The notes below the pieces were generated by a model. The model saw nothing but the letters and a program-made list of their open reading frames with translations. It made no database searches and had not been told where the DNA came from. A stretch of DNA of 64,000 nucleotides from positions 2,105,001-2,169,000 of the forward strand of contig NZ_CP116967.1 in assembly GCF_032050975.1 (NCBI RefSeq), in the 5' to 3' direction. The position numbers and the translations under genes are program-made. Positions within the stretch are counted from its first letter, which is position 1. Each line of letters starts with the position of its first letter. Below are positions 1 through 9,239 of this stretch, piece after piece. Source of the stretch: Candidatus Nitrospira allomarina. Its GTDB lineage: Bacteria; Nitrospirota; Nitrospiria; Nitrospirales; UBA8639.

Positions 1-1156
1 CAGCTTCCTGAAGGCGACGAATGGGTGCGGCAATTCGATTGGCCGCTATATATCCCAATGTGACGAGCAGCGCCACTCCAAGTAATCCAAAAGCTGCCGT
101 CCATTTAAAAAAATGCTCTATGGGGGCAAAGACCTCACCGGATGACTGCCAGACAAACATATGCCAGGTCTGGCCGGTGGAGAATTTAGTAATCTGATTG
201 GTATTACTCAGGGGGGCAAATCCAATGATGGAGGCTGCAGTGCCCCCATGGCCATCACTTGGGGCTGGAGTCCATCCGGCCTTCAGGGGGGTGACGAGGG
301 GAATAAGTCGGATGTCACTCATTGAGGTGCCCGTGGGAAGGATCGGGCAACTCAAGACGACGCCGCGGCTGTCAATGAGCATGACATGACCGGTTTTGCC
401 AAATCGAATAATGTCGATGGAAGGGGCAAAAAACTCCTTGGCGTCATAAATCCGGTGCAGGACGCCGATGGCTTCATACCGCAAACTATCCATGATGGGT
501 AGGGCGATAGTAAACGTATAGACTCCCAGTCGTGAATCAAACGCCAGTTGGCCTATATACGGTTGACCGACTCCATTGTGGAATGCACCTTGCCACCATA
601 CTTCTTCCCGATGAAGGTAGGGAATGTCGGAATCCAGACTCGCAATGACCCGTCCTGCACGATCGGTGATAAATAAGGCACGTGTGGCAGATCGGGTAAT
701 CAGCGGAATGGGATGGCCAGGGTCCATAAAGGTTCCCCCGACATGTTGTTGCAGAATCTCGGCAAATGGTCCTTTCAGAATTCGTTGAAGCATGTCGGCA
801 TCCTTGGCGTTCCAGGCTTCTTGTTCTAGGTTTAGGGTGCGAGCCAGCTCTTGGGGATTCAACTCACTGAGGGCATCGCGGATGTGTTCCAGGCGTGCAA
901 TGATTTTGACATCGGTTGTCAGTAAGGCCGTGCGAGCCAGTTCATCTGCCATGACCAGATCAAGCTTTCTGGCCGTCTCTGTTGCGAGAGCTTCAAAGCT
1001 GGATCCATTGACCTCGCGAATTTCCTGTGTGCCCTGGTAGAAAGCCAGGAGGAGTCCAATGATCAAAGGCAGTGCGCCGACCAATAGCATGGAGAGAACC
1101 AGTTTTTTGGTCAATCCTTTTTTTCTTTTGGCGGTTTTGGGTTCAGGGTTGTCCAC
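1..1156 (-). CDS. Membrane sensor with dCache-like periplasmic domain (3' end outside window)
   Basis: This open frame runs off the left edge, so only the N-terminal part is visible (about 385 codons). It starts with a short basic cytoplasmic stretch, then a transmembrane helix at about residues 20-40 (LVLSMLLVGALPLIIG). A long extracytoplasmic region of about 290 residues follows, with the shape of a double Cache sensor (FITDRAGRVIASLDSD; GKTGHVMLIDSRGVV). A second helix (about residues 360-380) leads into the start of a HAMP segment (AANRIAAPIRRLQEA) at the edge. The output domain is not visible; a histidine kinase, chemotaxis receptor or cyclase would all fit. The chosen GTG start overlaps the end of the upstream kinase gene by about 14 bases, suggesting translational coupling. 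A downstream TTG or ATG start cannot be excluded. Confidence 0.75.
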   Translation of the reverse strand, partial: MDNPEPKTAKRKKGLTKKLVLSMLLVGALPLIIGLLLAFYQGTQEIREVNGSSFEALATETARKLDLVMADELARTALLTTDVKIIARLEHIRDALSELNPQELARTLNLEQEAWNAKDADMLQRILKGPFAEILQQHVGGTFMDPGHPIPLITRSATRALFITDRAGRVIASLDSDIPYLHREEVWWQGAFHNGVGQPYIGQLAFDSRLGVYTFTIALPIMDSLRYEAIGVLHRIYDAKEFFAPSIDIIRFGKTGHVMLIDSRGVVLSCPILPTGTSMSDIRLIPLVTPLKAGWTPAPSDGHGGTAASIIGFAPLSNTNQITKFSTGQTWHMFVWQSSGEVFAPIEHFFKWTAAFGLLGVALLVTLGYIAANRIAAPIRRLQEA

Positions 1157-2204
1157 CGGACACCGTGCCTTCTACAGGAGGGATGGCGGGGAAGGACAAT
1201 CGGAAGGTGGTCCCTTTCCCCAATTCGCTTTCGACTTGAAGATCCCCATGATATTTTTTGACAATGGTTTTGACGTTATAGAGTCCGAGGCCCGTCCCCT
1301 GGCCTTTCGGTTTCGTTGAAAAGAAGGGATTGAAAATCTTTTGGAGGTGTTCCGGGGAAATGCCACAGCCGGTATCGCTGATAGCAACCTGAACGGTTCC
1401 ATTGCGGTGTGAGGTGGTAATGGTGAGGCTGCCTTTTTCCTCCATGGCATGAATGGCGTTGGTAATCAGATTGATGAATACCTGGAGGATTTCTTCGGGT
1501 TTCGCCTGGACGGTCAGGCCGTTTTGGTAATGTTTCTGAACTGTGATCTCCCGAAATTTTGTCGCAAATCTGGAAATGCTTAAGGCTTCATCCAATCTGG
1601 CATGGAGGTCGATTCTTTCGAGTTCCTGATGGCTGGAGGTGCGAACATAATCCGTGATATTTCGTGAAATGGCTTGTATGCGTTGAGCCGCTTCATGGAT
1701 GCTGGCGGCATGGAGCCGAATGCGATCAAGATTGTCTTCCTCTTGAATTTCCTCGGCCATCGCCAAAATGACATACAACGGGTTATTGATGTCATGGGCA
1801 ATCCCTGATGCAAAGGTTCCCATGCTGGCTAATTTTTCGGATTGAAACAGTTGTGTTTGGATAAATGTTTGATGTTGGATCAACTCTGAGAGAACTTTGG
1901 CAGCGGTTCCTCCAAGCACTTCAGCCCCGCTGTGTTTGTGCTCCGTAATGTATGAAGGAAGAATGGGATCCCCGGTCACGTCAATAATTAGATTCAGCTT
2001 GTCTTCCTGAATAAGTTTCAGAGGGTGAGAGACGGTCGGAATATTGTGAAGCCTGGCCAGTTGAAATCCCAAGGCGTGAGGATTTGTGTCGGCAATACCC
2101 AGGAGACGGATGTGGGGTAAATTAAGAAAGGATTCCAACATGGCCGTTCCCCCCTTGCCGGCTCCAAGAATGGCAATGTTAATTGGGGGCTCAACGGTCG
2201 TCAT
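1143..2204 (-). CDS. Sensor histidine kinase with N-terminal Rossmann (NAD(P)-binding-like) domain
   Basis: This 353-residue soluble kinase has no transmembrane helix. Residues 8-100 form a dinucleotide-binding-like fold with the glycine motif GAGKGG at 14-19, followed by an acidic strand end (GIAD at 36-39) and VTGD at 76-79. The kinase core follows: phospho-acceptor His137 in GIAHDINNP, N box Asn249, DTGCGIS at 277-283, the FNPFFSTK segment and GTGLGL at 303-308. The ATG at 2204 is chosen because AAGGAGG lies just upstream; a longer in-frame start at 2288 has no such site. By inference the kinase senses a nucleotide or redox cofactor rather than an external ligand. It overlaps the following dCache receptor gene, and the CheY-like regulator upstream is a candidate partner. 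Confidence 0.88.
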   Translation of the reverse strand: MTTVEPPINIAILGAGKGGTAMLESFLNLPHIRLLGIADTNPHALGFQLARLHNIPTVSHPLKLIQEDKLNLIIDVTGDPILPSYITEHKHSGAEVLGGTAAKVLSELIQHQTFIQTQLFQSEKLASMGTFASGIAHDINNPLYVILAMAEEIQEEDNLDRIRLHAASIHEAAQRIQAISRNITDYVRTSSHQELERIDLHARLDEALSISRFATKFREITVQKHYQNGLTVQAKPEEILQVFINLITNAIHAMEEKGSLTITTSHRNGTVQVAISDTGCGISPEHLQKIFNPFFSTKPKGQGTGLGLYNVKTIVKKYHGDLQVESELGKGTTFRLSFPAIPPVEGTVSGGQP

Positions 2205-2300
2205 GGAATCCCTCCTTGATTGTTGGCGTGGAGGAGGATGGAAGGCTAAAGTCGGGTGGGGAGCTTGAGAAGTTTCTCCATGTCTCAACGGTCATATGGT

Positions 2301-2332
2301 AGAAAGCCCTATCCTGAGGATAGGGCTTTTCT
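2301..2332 (-). terminator. Hairpin terminator after the CheY-like regulator
   Basis: A near-perfect inverted repeat has arms AGAAAGCCCTATCC and GGATAGGGCTTTTCT with a 3-base loop. It lies between the regulator stop codon (2413) and the Rossmann kinase start. Short T runs follow on both strands, so it may work in both directions. Confidence 0.6.
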
Positions 2333-2412
2333 CGATATACCATAGTCTTCTTCATGGGGAACCATTTACCCGCGAGAAGAAAATCGAAATCTGAAACGTT
2401 CGTTCTGTCAGA

Positions 2413-2844
2413 TTACAGGCGATTGAGATCTCGTTTTTCCATGGCGGTGGCCACGGATTTTAGGAGCTTTTCTTTTTCAACCGGTTTTACGAGATAATCC
2501 ACAATCCCCTGCTTGAGAAATCCCGTGGCCATTTCCATATCCGGGAATCCCGTCAGTACAATGAGTGGAACTCGGGGGTATTGCTGTTGGAAATAATTAA
2601 TGGCTTCCACGCCGTTGATTTTTGGCATGCGAATATCGGAAATGATGACGTCCAACATTAAAGGATTTTCGCCTTTCTGTACTTCCTGAATAGCCTTTTC
2701 CCCATCCTCCGCCTCGATGACATCATAGCCGGCCTTTTCGAGCGTCATCCGTACAACTTTTCGGACATCGGGTTCATCGTCCACGACGAGAACCAGGCCG
2801 TTGGTTTTGTGTCCTCCAAACATTGCTGCAGTTGTTTCTGCCAT
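2413..2844 (-). CDS. Single-domain response regulator (CheY-like)
   Basis: This 143-residue receiver has no output domain. The acidic pocket is Asp22/Asp23 (VDDEPD), the phospho-acceptor is Asp70 (IISDIRMP), the switch Thr is Thr98 (VLTG) and the conserved Lys is Lys120 (LVKP). AAAGGAG precedes the ATG. Proteins of this form relay phosphate or act through protein contacts. It lies upstream of, and on the same strand as, the Rossmann-domain kinase and the dCache receptor, so these may form one signalling unit, although a terminator-like hairpin separates it from the kinase. Confidence 0.9.
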   Translation of the reverse strand: MAETTAAMFGGHKTNGLVLVVDDEPDVRKVVRMTLEKAGYDVIEAEDGEKAIQEVQKGENPLMLDVIISDIRMPKINGVEAINYFQQQYPRVPLIVLTGFPDMEMATGFLKQGIVDYLVKPVEKEKLLKSVATAMEKRDLNRL

Positions 2845-2970
2845 TACTCTTCTCCTTTGGTGTTAGGTGAGTAGCCTGATTGGATTTTCAATTGGTCAGA
2901 GGGAAAAGAAAAAAGTTCTTATCTCTTCTGAAAGCACAATATTATCGTAATCAACCGATAAGAGAAAGGG

Positions 2971-3228
2971 TTAATTTGGCCTTATAATCTGGCATATTGG
3001 GAATGACAACCGCGGATAGCGGGTAAATCGCCTTGGCGTGCCCAATATTATTCCCGAAGACTGCTGGGAATAGTCCAGTTTCCCTCCCTTCAGTTCATTT
3101 CGGTGTCTCCAAGAAAGATCCTTCAACATTTTAGAGAATTCTCTTTCCTCTGAGGGCGAAAAGGGAACGAGCATTTTTAAAATGTGTTGGCAGCGGGTGG
3201 TATTCGCTGCAAGACTGGAATCCTTCAT
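2971..3228 (-). CDS. Small hypothetical protein (85 aa)
   Basis: This short ORF has a good ribosome binding site (AAGGAG, 6 bases before ATG). The product is basic and cysteine-poor, with a helical N-terminal half rich in Ser, Glu and Lys and a Pro/Arg-rich tail. No known domain was recognised. It stands between the MscS gene and the CheY-like regulator on the same strand. The translation signal is the main support, and it could still be a chance ORF. Confidence 0.42.
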   Translation of the reverse strand: MKDSSLAANTTRCQHILKMLVPFSPSEEREFSKMLKDLSWRHRNELKGGKLDYSQQSSGIILGTPRRFTRYPRLSFPICQIIRPN

Positions 3229-3399
3229 TTTGTCTCCTTGCTAAAAGGGCAGATCCAATTTAGGCAGGTATGCTCGACTAGGGAAGGAATCGTGGAAAGG
3301 GATGGAGTCGATTCGGGTGAAAATAGGATAGAGGAGTGGACACCATATGGCCCTTCGGACAAATTGGCAGTCCTTGCCCAGCTACAGAAAATATGCCAG

Positions 3400-4566
3400 C
3401 TATGTTGGCGATGGAGAAGAAGGCGCCCGGGAGCGGGGAGGCATGAAAGATTCTGGTGTGCCGAATGGCAGACTTTCGACATAGATGGAACTCGATGGAA
3501 ACGCAAAACTGGCCTTCTCGCCCTCGACGATTTCCTTGATTTTGTATGCCAAGCGTTCTTTGGCTTCCAACCACTCACCCCACACAATGGTCTTCGTAAA
3601 ACAATACAGTTTAATGTCAATGCTGGAGTTACCGAATGAATCCAGAAAAATAAATGTTTTGGTCTTTTCGGGATTGGTTTCAAAGTCACCACATTCGTAA
3701 ATATAGGCCGAAATGGCTTGGATAATATTTCGAATTTGGTCATGAGTCGAGCGATACTCGATCCCGATCATCCAATGAATTCTCCGGTTCGTCATGCGGG
3801 AGTAGTTGATTAACGCTTCATTGGCCAATTTGGAATTGGGAAGTGTGACCAGGGCTTTGTCGAATTGACGGACCTTTGTCGCACGAAATCCAATTTCTTC
3901 CACCGTGCCTTCTACGTCAGGCGTTTTGATCCAGTTGCCTTTTTCAAAGACCCGGTCCAAAAATATCGTGAATCCCGCGAACATATTCTTAATGAAATCC
4001 TGAGCGCCGAGGGCGACTGCCATGCCGACCAGTCCCAAGCTACCGAGGACCGCCGCGACATTGAATCCCCATTCCTGAAACACCGCGGCAATGCCTAGGC
4101 AGACCACCACGAACTTTGCGACCTTGAGGAAAAACCCCTTAATGGTTTCGTGCATGCTTTGGCTGCCGAAGAGTGTGATGGATCGATCCAGTAGGGCGGA
4201 CAGCGGATCCAGTATTCGAAAAATAGCCCAAAAGATCGTGAAGGCAATCAAGGACCGGATGATTTGTCCAAAGATCGCACCCAACGCGGGCGACAAGGAG
4301 ATGACCTGTCCGGAAATGTACAGACCAATAATGACAAACGTGAATTCAAGCGGGCGTTCAATGGCTTCCAGGATGCGATCGTCCATGTCCGTTTTGGTTC
4401 GTCCGGTAAATCGTCGCAAGAGACGTGAAAAAAGACGGAAAACAATTCGACGGACAAACAAGAATGCCAGAAATACACCTAAGGCAAGAAAAATATCACC
4501 CAGGGTGGTATGTAAAATGCCGATCTGCCAGACCGTCAGAATTTCTTGCCAAAAATCTTGAAGCAT
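3400..4566 (-). CDS. MscS-family mechanosensitive ion channel
   Basis: The product (388 residues from the chosen ATG) has three or four N-terminal transmembrane helices (IFLALGVFLAFLFV; FTFVIIGLYISG; LIAFTIFWAIFRIL). The pore-lining TM3 and adjoining beta domain typical of MscS follow (AAVLGSLGLVGMAVALGAQ, then NMFAGFTIFLD and the VEEIGFRATKVR segment). The C-terminal mixed alpha/beta domain ends in a Pro/Ser-rich tail. Such channels release solutes after hypo-osmotic shock. An upstream in-frame ATG at 4695 would add 43 residues without membrane character, so the ATG at 4566 with AGGAA upstream is preferred. Confidence 0.9.
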   Translation of the reverse strand: MLQDFWQEILTVWQIGILHTTLGDIFLALGVFLAFLFVRRIVFRLFSRLLRRFTGRTKTDMDDRILEAIERPLEFTFVIIGLYISGQVISLSPALGAIFGQIIRSLIAFTIFWAIFRILDPLSALLDRSITLFGSQSMHETIKGFFLKVAKFVVVCLGIAAVFQEWGFNVAAVLGSLGLVGMAVALGAQDFIKNMFAGFTIFLDRVFEKGNWIKTPDVEGTVEEIGFRATKVRQFDKALVTLPNSKLANEALINYSRMTNRRIHWMIGIEYRSTHDQIRNIIQAISAYIYECGDFETNPEKTKTFIFLDSFGNSSIDIKLYCFTKTIVWGEWLEAKERLAYKIKEIVEGEKASFAFPSSSIYVESLPFGTPESFMPPRSRAPSSPSPT

Positions 4567-4702
4567 CAACCGAAGGTTCCTGACATTAATAAAAAGATTG
4601 AAGATTGCTTGAATGAAGGAATAGGTTGACTGGCAGGATGAAGCCGGGCGTGTCTCTGAATAACATTGCTGGACGGATCGATGAATGCGGATCAATTAGG
4701 TT

Positions 4703-4716
4703 GTGAACATGTTCAC
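4703..4716. promoter_or_regulatory. Perfect 14-bp palindrome, possible operator
   Basis: GTGAACATGTTCAC is a perfect palindrome in the divergent spacer between the MscS gene and the lipoprotein gene. It resembles a repressor site. The GAAC/GTTC half-sites are only 2 bases apart, unlike the 4-base gap of Gram-positive-type LexA boxes. No regulator can be assigned. The rest of the spacer (4567-4924) shows no convincing gene. Confidence 0.35.
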
Positions 4717-4924
4717 GGGAAGGGTAAAAGAATTCGAGGTAAAGGTCAATTTTCATGGTGAATTCGGAAAGAAATTTCGTGGGTATGAAAGAGATAGAAG
4801 TGGAGTGGCCGACGTCAGTCGGTCTGGGCCCCATTTCCTGGACTCTCTGAACGCATGTGATAGGATAATTCGTATTGGCACTGTTTATGATGTACCTGAG
4901 TGAGTAGGAGAAAGGAAAGCCGGA

Positions 4925-5311
4925 ATGGCATCAAGTCATCAGGTCTGGATGAGCGTGACATTGGCCTTTATTGGACTGATGGGATGTGTAGGAAAGCAGG
5001 AATTTGTGGACGCTCAGCAAGCGGCTATCGGGCGTGGAATTGTCGAAGGCACCAAAGGCTACCGACAGATTCAACAGGAAGCGTTGTCCGCCCAAAAACA
5101 TCTAAGAAAGGTTCAGGGGCAGGTGTTTAAAATCGAAGGCGCGGCTTATGTTGTGCACGTCAATGATCAGATTGAAGCTCGGCTGCCTTTTGATGAAAAT
5201 ACCCAGATTGATCGTCCGGCACATGTGGGGGACTGGATTGAAGGGCAGCTCGATCAATCCGGTCGCGCCAGAATCATCCGGAATATCGATGCCCAAATTT
5301 CACTCGAATAA
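4925..5311 (+). CDS. Putative lipoprotein with small beta-rich C-terminal domain
   Basis: This 128-residue product has a hydrophobic N-terminus ending in the lipobox LMGC (Cys21), so it is predicted to be exported and lipid-anchored. After a helical linker (residues 30-65) the C-terminal 65 residues read as a small OB-like beta domain (VQGQVFKIEGAAYVVHV; GDWIEGQLDQSG). Purine-rich sequence with AGGAG and AAGGAAAG precedes the ATG. No family name was recognised. It is a single gene transcribed away from the MscS gene. Confidence 0.7.
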   Translation: MASSHQVWMSVTLAFIGLMGCVGKQEFVDAQQAAIGRGIVEGTKGYRQIQQEALSAQKHLRKVQGQVFKIEGAAYVVHVNDQIEARLPFDENTQIDRPAHVGDWIEGQLDQSGRARIIRNIDAQISLE

Positions 5312-5488
5312 GTGCCTTTCTTTTCAATCTTGACTCTCTTCGGTTTCTCTTGAGGCGTCCCAATAATCCAATTTCAGAAGTCTTGTCTTGCAACCCTTTT
5401 CAACTGAGAATGTTGAGTCGGATGGTTGTGCCCATGAAATTTGTTGGGAGTAACGCCGGGTGGGGAACTCTGAGTTAAAGCCAGCAGC

Positions 5489-6616
5489 CTAATATCCTGG
5501 GAAACCCGGGATAAAGGGAAGGAGAATGGAGATTGCAATGAGAATGATGATAATCCATTCAAGGATTTCCATACGCTGATTGCCGGTTTGACCGGCCATT
5601 TTGTCATACAAATTATCCAGTGTGTTTAACTTGCGAAGAATGCTTGCATCCCAGCTTTGCAAATGAAAGCGTTGAGACGCCAGCCGCGAGACTCTTGCCA
5701 GATATTGATCGCCGAATAATTTCAGGGTATTGGTCACCCGTTCAAAGAGAATGGCGCTATCGACTTGCATGCGTGCGATTCGGCGAAGATTTGCATCGGA
5801 TGATCCCGGCCAACGAAACCTGTGCCGGGTTTCCTGTGTGAGAGCGCCATACGCGTCGTCAAGCGCCTCGTCTAATTGGTGATCGAGAAATCGCCGCTCG
5901 ACTAATTCCACATTGGCAAATTCTAAGACCGCCAGCACGTCATCCATCTCTTGCCCGATCATCAGCGCGGCATTCCAATCAATGAGAGTCAGGTCCTGCG
6001 TTCCAAAGGCAATTTGACTCGTGGTGGCATCCTTAATTTCCTGGTCTGACAACGGTTGATCCTCACAACGAAGGATTTGAGACAGAAGGGTGCCGTGTTG
6101 GTTCACAAATTGCGAAAGATCCAAAGCGGGTTGCGTCGAGAAAATATGAAATATCGTGTAGTCCTCGACAAATTCAGAGATGTTCGGTTTTTCTATTGCT
6201 GAACCTAACGTGGTCAGGAGAGATTGGACGTGTCGGAGTGTGTTTTCGAGCAGTTGAACATTTTCATAGAGCGCTTCACTGAGTGGAAGCAACGATACAA
6301 ACGGTCCCGCCAGTGGAATCTGATAGGTGACCATGATGGCGCCGAAGTCATAGAGGACGGTTTCGACCGTGCGAAGGGTGCAGTGTGTTCCGAGACTGAT
6401 CGATTGAAGTTCTTCCGTAATGCGGAGCGGTGCGGGGTGATAATCAAAGTATTCAGGTGCCGGCCGTTTTCGTTTAATCCGCCCTCGTTCCTTGATGGCC
6501 GTAATTCGTTGCTCGGCTTCCTCAATGTGAATAGAGGCGCCCACGTCATAGGCAAAGACGGCGATACACCTCCCGTCTTGTATGTGAAAATTACCTGGAG
6601 CAATCATGGATGGCAT
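5489..6616 (-). CDS. RMD1/YagE (DUF155) family membrane-anchored protein
   Basis: The 375-residue product matches the DUF155 pattern: an N-terminal alpha/beta region with VLYDFGAIMV (residues about 107-116), a long helical middle region, and one C-terminal transmembrane segment (LEWIIIILIAISILLPF, about 352-368) ending in a short PGFPGY tail. Eukaryotic Rmd1 relatives are mitochondrial membrane proteins; the bacterial function is not established. The first ATG is used; the ATG three codons later is equally possible, as neither has a clear Shine-Dalgarno. Confidence 0.75.
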   Translation of the reverse strand: MPSMIAPGNFHIQDGRCIAVFAYDVGASIHIEEAEQRITAIKERGRIKRKRPAPEYFDYHPAPLRITEELQSISLGTHCTLRTVETVLYDFGAIMVTYQIPLAGPFVSLLPLSEALYENVQLLENTLRHVQSLLTTLGSAIEKPNISEFVEDYTIFHIFSTQPALDLSQFVNQHGTLLSQILRCEDQPLSDQEIKDATTSQIAFGTQDLTLIDWNAALMIGQEMDDVLAVLEFANVELVERRFLDHQLDEALDDAYGALTQETRHRFRWPGSSDANLRRIARMQVDSAILFERVTNTLKLFGDQYLARVSRLASQRFHLQSWDASILRKLNTLDNLYDKMAGQTGNQRMEILEWIIIILIAISILLPFIPGFPGY

Positions 6617-6797
6617 GTGTCAAGTGTGTGGCGATGAATGGAGGACTGACACACTCGGAACCCATAGGTGTTGCTCACGGGTGGTGTGGGTAAACGAAGA
6701 TTGGGGAGCGATAGAAGTCATACACATCATTCGTGAGAGGCCAACAGATTAACGGTATAGGAGAACACAGAGTATACAATTGAAATCGGACATGGAT

Positions 6798-8195
6798 TTA
6801 GACGTCGTGAGTAGAGTCAACCCGTGGGACTTCCACTTCCATGCCGGGGAATTCCGCTTTCAGTCTCATGGCAAACGCGAGGGACTGGCGTTCTTCGCCA
6901 TGCACAACAAATGCTTTTCGAGGATGTGGGGTAATTGCGCGGACATAGGCGAGGAGATCATCCCGGTCCGCATGGGCGGAATATCCATTTAACCGGACTA
7001 TCTGAGCTCGCCGTTGTGTAGGGATTCCAAAAATAGGCACCGTGTCCCATTCCTCAGCCAGTTTGCGTCCTAAGGTGTGCTCGGCTTGCCATCCTACCAG
7101 GACGATAACATTGGCTTCATCCTCAATCGTATGCTTGAGATGATGCACGACGCGCCCCCCTTCACACATGCCCGATGCCGAAATAATGACGCATGGGCCG
7201 CTGCGCCGATTCAGGAGCTTGCTGTCTTGAGCCGTCGAGATAAAATTGATGTATTTCGCGGCAAAGACATCGCCGGTCGAGGTAAAGGTTTGATAAGTTT
7301 CTTCGTCGTAGCATTCCGGGTGCTGGAGAAAGACTTTGGTGGCTTTCAACGCAAGAGGGGAGTCGATATAAATTGGAATGGGATCGACCTCTCCATTGTT
7401 CACGAGGTCCTTAATGCGCATGATGATTTCTTGAGTGCGGCCGACCGAAAAGGCTGGAACAATAATTTTGCTTTTATGTTGAATCGCATGGGTCACGAGT
7501 TCTTTCGCGATCGCTGTTCGTTTGGCCTGGTCGTCCTCATGCAGTCGGTCGCCATACGTCGATTCAATGATCAGGACATCACAGGAGGGAGGCGGATGCG
7601 GATCCCGAAGGATCGGCATGTTGGCCCTCCCTAGGTCTCCCGAAAACAGGACCGAGGTGGTATTGCCACGACTTTGATGCTTAACCCAGATTCCCGCCGA
7701 TCCCAGAATATGACCGGCATCATGAAATTGCACCTTTAGATTGGGGGCCGCAGAGGTGTTGGTCCCATATCGTAACCCTCGAAACTGATTGCCGATGATT
7801 CGAACGTCCTCTATCGAATAAAAGGGTGTGACACAGGTTGGACCCCTCCGTCGTTCTTTTTTATTCACGTATCGACAGTCACTTTGCTGAATTCTGGCGG
7901 AATCTTCCAGTAAAATTTTTGTCAAATCTGCCGTGGCCGACGTCATATGGACCGATCCGCGAAAGCCCTCCTTTGCCAGGACCGGAAGAGCCCCGGAGTG
8001 GTCGATGTGGGCATGGGATAAGCACACCGCCGTCAGGGATTTTGGATCAAAGCCAAGGTGCCGATTCAGTGTGGCCGCGAGGTCTCGCCGTCCTTGAAAC
8101 ATGCCGCAGTCCAGAAGCAGGCGGGAGGATCCCGCGTGAATGAGATGACGACTCCCCGTGACGGATCGGGCGGCTCCATGAAACGAAATCTTCAT
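6798..8195 (-). CDS. MBL-fold / beta-CASP RNA-processing nuclease
   Basis: This 465-residue protein has the full metallo-beta-lactamase signature: HAHIDHSG (about residues 60-67), the further His in DAGHILGSAG, and Asp in SGDLGR. The beta-CASP motifs follow (ESTYGDR, SASGMCEGGR, SAHADR near the C-terminus). The family includes CPSF-73-like and archaeal or bacterial RNases that bind two zinc ions. The stop codon overlaps nothing downstream, but the ATG overlaps the stop of the LOG-family gene by 4 bases, so the two are co-translated. Confidence 0.93.
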   Translation of the reverse strand: MKISFHGAARSVTGSRHLIHAGSSRLLLDCGMFQGRRDLAATLNRHLGFDPKSLTAVCLSHAHIDHSGALPVLAKEGFRGSVHMTSATADLTKILLEDSARIQQSDCRYVNKKERRRGPTCVTPFYSIEDVRIIGNQFRGLRYGTNTSAAPNLKVQFHDAGHILGSAGIWVKHQSRGNTTSVLFSGDLGRANMPILRDPHPPPSCDVLIIESTYGDRLHEDDQAKRTAIAKELVTHAIQHKSKIIVPAFSVGRTQEIIMRIKDLVNNGEVDPIPIYIDSPLALKATKVFLQHPECYDEETYQTFTSTGDVFAAKYINFISTAQDSKLLNRRSGPCVIISASGMCEGGRVVHHLKHTIEDEANVIVLVGWQAEHTLGRKLAEEWDTVPIFGIPTQRRAQIVRLNGYSAHADRDDLLAYVRAITPHPRKAFVVHGEERQSLAFAMRLKAEFPGMEVEVPRVDSTHDV

Positions 8196-9037
8196 GATGG
8201 GGCTTCAAGTGGATGTTCGGCCATGATAATGTTCCAGGCTTCCCCTGCGGTTTCAGCATAATGAAACAATTGCAGGTCTTCAGCCTCGATCAAGCCATTC
8301 TCCACAAATTTCTCCCAGTTGATGAGATCTTCCCAAAAGGGTCGTCCGATGAGTATGACTGAGACATCACGTACTTTTCCTGTTTGAAGAAGGGTCAGGG
8401 TCTCAAATAATTCGTCCATTGTTCCGAATCCGCCGGGAAAGACCACCAAGGCTTTGGCTCGATTGAGAAAGTGCATTTTTCGAAGGGCAAAGTAACGAAA
8501 TTGAAAACACAGTGCAGGAGTAATGTATGGATTGGGTAATTGCTCATGTGGTAACGCAATATTCAGTCCGATGGATTTGGCTTTTACATCGGCTGCACCC
8601 CGATTGGCTGCCTCCATGATACCGGGACCCCCGCCGGTGATGATGACAAATTTTCGACGTCCGTCTATCTGACAACTGGAAGACACCAGGCGGCCGAATT
8701 CACGTGCTTCCTGATAATAGGGAGAATAAGCCTTCTGGTTTTTGGCAATGGCCACGGCCCGTTTTTTTTCCGGATCGTGTGGTGAGGCGGTCAGCTCTTC
8801 TTCCGCGATCAAGAGTTTGGCTTTGGCTGCGGCCGGTTCCAGAAGCCTGGCACTGCCGAACACCACAATGGTGGATTCGATACCCTCGTCCTGTTGGAGT
8901 AATTCCGGTTTAAACCATTCCAGTTGGAGCCGGACCGCCCTGAGGTCGTCCCGCTGCAAAAAATCAAGGTCGGAGTCTGCCCGTTTGTATGCGGGAGAAG
9001 ACAGGGGAGGAGGGTCAGATTGGGGGAAATTGGTCAT
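8192..9037 (-). CDS. LOG-family (TIGR00730-like) Rossmann-fold protein
   Basis: The protein carries the lysine-decarboxylase-like/LOG signatures GGGPGIMEAANRGA and PGGFGTMDELFETLTLLQ. These bind nucleotide phosphates in cytokinin-activating phosphoribohydrolases and relatives. An N-terminal extension of about 100 helical residues precedes the domain, as in the larger bacterial members. It is 281 residues from the ATG at 9037; a TTG at 9049 is a possible earlier start. The gene overlaps the following beta-CASP gene by 4 bases. The substrate is unknown; a nucleoside 5'-monophosphate is an inference from the family. Confidence 0.88.
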   Translation of the reverse strand: MTNFPQSDPPPLSSPAYKRADSDLDFLQRDDLRAVRLQLEWFKPELLQQDEGIESTIVVFGSARLLEPAAAKAKLLIAEEELTASPHDPEKKRAVAIAKNQKAYSPYYQEAREFGRLVSSSCQIDGRRKFVIITGGGPGIMEAANRGAADVKAKSIGLNIALPHEQLPNPYITPALCFQFRYFALRKMHFLNRAKALVVFPGGFGTMDELFETLTLLQTGKVRDVSVILIGRPFWEDLINWEKFVENGLIEAEDLQLFHYAETAGEAWNIIMAEHPLEAPS

Positions 9038-9239
9038 AGGCTGATACAATTTATACGAAGAGGGCAGAGAGAAGATTATAAAGACCCAGGAAGTAATTTG
9101 AAACTGCTGAAGAGGCTCGGTGGCATATTCTTTCTTGAGTGACGTGAAGGAACACCCATAAGATCAGAAATCGGGTATAGTCCAATGGTTCGGATCGTAC
9201 CGGAGTGCGCAAGAAATAAGCACCCACTTCTTTAGCCAT

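Noticed and set aside
4703-4716. LexA (SOS) box
   Set aside because: The GAAC/GTTC halves are 2 bases apart instead of 4, and the flanking genes are not SOS genes; kept only as an unassigned palindrome.
4703-4903. 66-codon plus-strand ORF before the lipoprotein gene
   Set aside because: It starts inside the palindrome, has no recognised content, and lies in the divergent regulatory spacer.
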